Assembly (NCBI GenBank): GCA_903877345.1
Contig: CAIRDL010001171.1
Span: 1 to 7,559 of the forward strand
DNA: 7,559 nucleotides
Source: an uncultured Oscillochloris sp.
GTDB taxonomy: Bacteria; Chloroflexota; Chloroflexia; Chloroflexales; Chloroflexaceae
Direction: 5' to 3'
Shown here: positions 5,962 through 7,559 of the stretch, piece by piece
Numbering within the stretch: position 1 is the first letter of the stretch
How the letters are laid out: each line of letters starts with the position of its first letter
Notes under the pieces: generated by a model
The model's database searches: none
What the model was told of the DNA's origin: nothing
The model's input: the letters and a program-made list of their open reading frames with translations, nothing else
Translations under genes and position numbers: made by a program

Positions 5962-5970
5962 TGGTATAAT
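5962..5970 (+). promoter_or_regulatory. Extended -10 promoter for metG
   Basis: TGGTATAAT has a perfect TATAAT at 5965-5970 with the TGn extension at 5962-5964. Weak -35 candidates are TTGGGT (5940-5945, 19-base spacer) and TTGGCC (5945-5950, 14-base spacer). Transcription would start near 5977, leaving a leader of about 27 bases, too short for a T-box or other riboswitch. Confidence 0.65.
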
Positions 5971-6003
5971 CGCAGCGCTGTTGTTGTATTTGCGGGAGGC
6001 TTT

Positions 6004-7559
6004 ATGCCCAAACATATCCTTGTTGCGGTTGCTTGGCCCTATGCCAACGGGCCGCGCCATATCGGACACGTCGCCGGTTTTGGCGTCCCCGCCGATATTT
6101 TCGCCCGCTACCATCGCCTCAAGGGCAACCATGTGCTGATGGTTTCAGGCACCGATGAGCACGGGACGCCCATCACTATTGCCGCCGACCAAGCGGGCCT
6201 TACCCCGCGTGCGGTGGCTGATCGCTACAATCAGGTGATCGGCGATGACCTCTATAATCTTGGGCTGAGTTACGATACGTTTACCCGCACAACAACGCTG
6301 AACCATTACCATGTGACTCAAGACATCTTCAAAATTCTCTACGAAAAAGGCTACATTCTGCGGCAAGAAGCCCTGGGCGCGTTCTCGGCCAATACCGGGC
6401 GCACCTTGCCCGACCGCTATATCGAGGGCACATGTCCAATCTGCGGCTACGGTGAGGCACGCGGCGATCAGTGTGATCAGTGCGGCCATCAGCTTGACCC
6501 GATTGATCTGATCAATCCCCGCTCGAAACTTGATGGTACGCCGCCGGTCTTTAAGACCACCGAGCATTTCTTCCTTGACTTGCCCGTCTTCACCGAACGG
6601 CTCCAGAAGTGGATTGCTAAACAAGAGCATTGGCGTCCGAATGTGCGTAGCTTTTCACTTAATTTTATCAATGAACTGAAGCCCCGCGCCATTACCCGTG
6701 ATCTCGAATGGGGCGTGCCGATTCCGCTGCCAGAGTACGAAGATCGCGATGATAAAAAGATCTACGTCTGGTTTGATGCCGTGATCGGCTACCTCTCGGC
6801 CAGTATCGAGTGGGCGCACAATCGTGGTACGCCGGACGCTTGGCGCGATTGGTGGCAGAATCGACAATCTCGCCACTTTTATTTTATGGGTAAAGATAAT
6901 ATCGTCTTTCATACCGTCATTTGGCCTGCACAGCTCATGGGGTACTTCAGCGATGGGCATTATGCCGGGACGGCGCGAGGCGGTTTTGCCGAGGTGCCGC
7001 TCCAGTTGCCCTACAATGTGGTCAGCAGCGAATTCCTGACGATGGAGGGCAAGAAGTTTAGTAGTAGCCGGGGCGTCGTGATTTACGTCAACGACTTTCT
7101 CAGTCGGTACGATCCCGATGCGCTGCGCTATTTTCTCGCCATCGCTGGCCCCGAGAACCAAGATACTGACTTCACCTGGGCCGAGTTTGTGCGCCGCAAC
7201 AATGATGAACTGGTCGCCACGTGGGGCAATTTGGTGAACCGGGCGCTGACCAATGTTTATAAGAACTTCGGCGCGGTGCCCGAACCCGCCGCGCTGACCG
7301 CCAGCGACACCACGCTGCTCGCCACGGTCGAGGGTGGTTTCGGCCCGGTGGGGGCTTTGCTCGAAGAAGCTCGCTTCAAGGCGGCGCTTACCGAGACGAT
7401 GCGCCTCGCCGCCCTCGTCAACGGCTACCTGAGTGAGCAAGAGCCCTGGAAGGTGATTAAGGTTGACCGTGAGCGTGCCGCGACCATTTGGTATGTCGCC
7501 TTGCGCTGTGTGGATAGCCTCAAGTTACTCTTCACGCCTTTCTTGCCTTTTAGCAGCCA
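6004..7559 (+). CDS. metG: Methionyl-tRNA synthetase, 3' end beyond the window
   Basis: The frame is open from ATG 6004 to the right edge (518 full codons, no stop). The enzyme charges tRNA-Met with methionine at the expense of ATP. Visible class I signatures are AVAWPYANGPRHIGHVAG with the HIGH box at 19-22, VSGTDEHGTPI (48-58), and a single zinc knuckle with Cys144, Cys147, Cys157 and Cys160 (CPIC...CDQC). Further on are WGVPIP (236-241), YVWFDAVIGY (254-263), FMGKDNIVFHTVIWPAQ (294-310) and the KMSKS loop in the variant KFSSS (351-355). The anticodon-binding helical domain begins near WGNLVNRAL (407-415), and the conserved QEPWK is at 479-483. GGGAGG at 5994-5999 is a strong, closely spaced ribosome site. 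The missing part is the end of the anticodon domain and any C-terminal EMAP/Trbp111-like tRNA-binding domain. Confidence 0.97.
   Translation, partial: MPKHILVAVAWPYANGPRHIGHVAGFGVPADIFARYHRLKGNHVLMVSGTDEHGTPITIAADQAGLTPRAVADRYNQVIGDDLYNLGLSYDTFTRTTTLNHYHVTQDIFKILYEKGYILRQEALGAFSANTGRTLPDRYIEGTCPICGYGEARGDQCDQCGHQLDPIDLINPRSKLDGTPPVFKTTEHFFLDLPVFTERLQKWIAKQEHWRPNVRSFSLNFINELKPRAITRDLEWGVPIPLPEYEDRDDKKIYVWFDAVIGYLSASIEWAHNRGTPDAWRDWWQNRQSRHFYFMGKDNIVFHTVIWPAQLMGYFSDGHYAGTARGGFAEVPLQLPYNVVSSEFLTMEGKKFSSSRGVVIYVNDFLSRYDPDALRYFLAIAGPENQDTDFTWAEFVRRNNDELVATWGNLVNRALTNVYKNFGAVPEPAALTASDTTLLATVEGGFGPVGALLEEARFKAALTETMRLAALVNGYLSEQEPWKVIKVDRERAATIWYVALRCVDSLKLLFTPFLPFSS

Larger units (their letters stand above)
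5899..5970. repeat. Inverted repeat carrying both divergent promoters
   Basis: Left arm 5899-5917 reads ATTATAACATAGGGGCTTC. The reverse complement of the right arm 5953-5970 reads ATTATACCATAGGGCTTC. The two agree except for one substitution and one extra G. Each arm contains a full extended -10 box plus the ten or so bases upstream of it, and the 35 bases between the arms (5918-5952) show no symmetry. As read by RNA polymerase, yebC has GAAGCCCCTATGTTATAAT and metG has GAAGCCCTATGGTATAAT. Confidence 0.85.

Noticed and set aside
5971..6003. T-box or S-box riboswitch before metG
   Set aside because: The predicted leader is only about 27 bases, too short for either.
6655..7440. 261-codon frame on the minus strand
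   Set aside because: It lies fully inside metG on the opposite strand. The metG frame has all class I synthetase motifs.
1..7559. Defence island, CRISPR, prophage or transposon
   Set aside because: No spaced repeats, nucleases of defence type, integrases or transposases are seen. All recognisable genes are housekeeping or glycan-related.

Overview
The window reads as an ordinary chromosomal stretch from a G+C-rich bacterium. My best guess is a member of the Chloroflexi (Chloroflexus/Roseiflexus relatives), based on the style of the proteins and the gene mix. I cannot confirm the lineage without a database search. Seven protein genes are supported. Six lie on the minus strand and one (metG) on the plus strand. 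No stretch longer than about 250 bases lacks a gene, and there are no rRNA or tRNA genes, CRISPR arrays, transposases or phage genes.

Left part (1-1560, minus strand): a surface-glycan module. A family 2 glycosyltransferase of the polyprenyl-phosphate-sugar synthase type is followed 30 bases later by the first 212 codons of a membrane-anchored protein that runs off the left edge. Upstream of the glycosyltransferase are a candidate extended -10 promoter and a 7-bp leader hairpin.

Middle part (1640-3850, minus strand): a 16-bp perfect inverted repeat separates the glycosyltransferase from a 14-helix polysaccharide flippase (Wzx/MATE-like fold). Upstream of the flippase is fabZ, the 3-hydroxyacyl-ACP dehydratase of fatty-acid synthesis. 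fabZ probably starts at an internal ATG behind its own extended -10 promoter, next to a LacI-operator-like palindrome.

Right part (3848-7559): a tightly packed minus-strand operon yebC-ruvC-unknown gene. yebC and ruvC overlap by 4 bases, and the unknown gene starts 6 bases after ruvC. It is transcribed away from metG (methionyl-tRNA synthetase), which is open at the right edge. The two genes share a 207-base divergent control region. Its two extended -10 promoters are near-perfect mirror images, so that both -10 boxes sit inside one inverted repeat.

I do not see a new multi-gene system. The items most worth following up are the mirrored divergent promoter, the long intergenic palindrome, the unrecognised 231-residue protein coupled to ruvC, and the structured leader of yebC.
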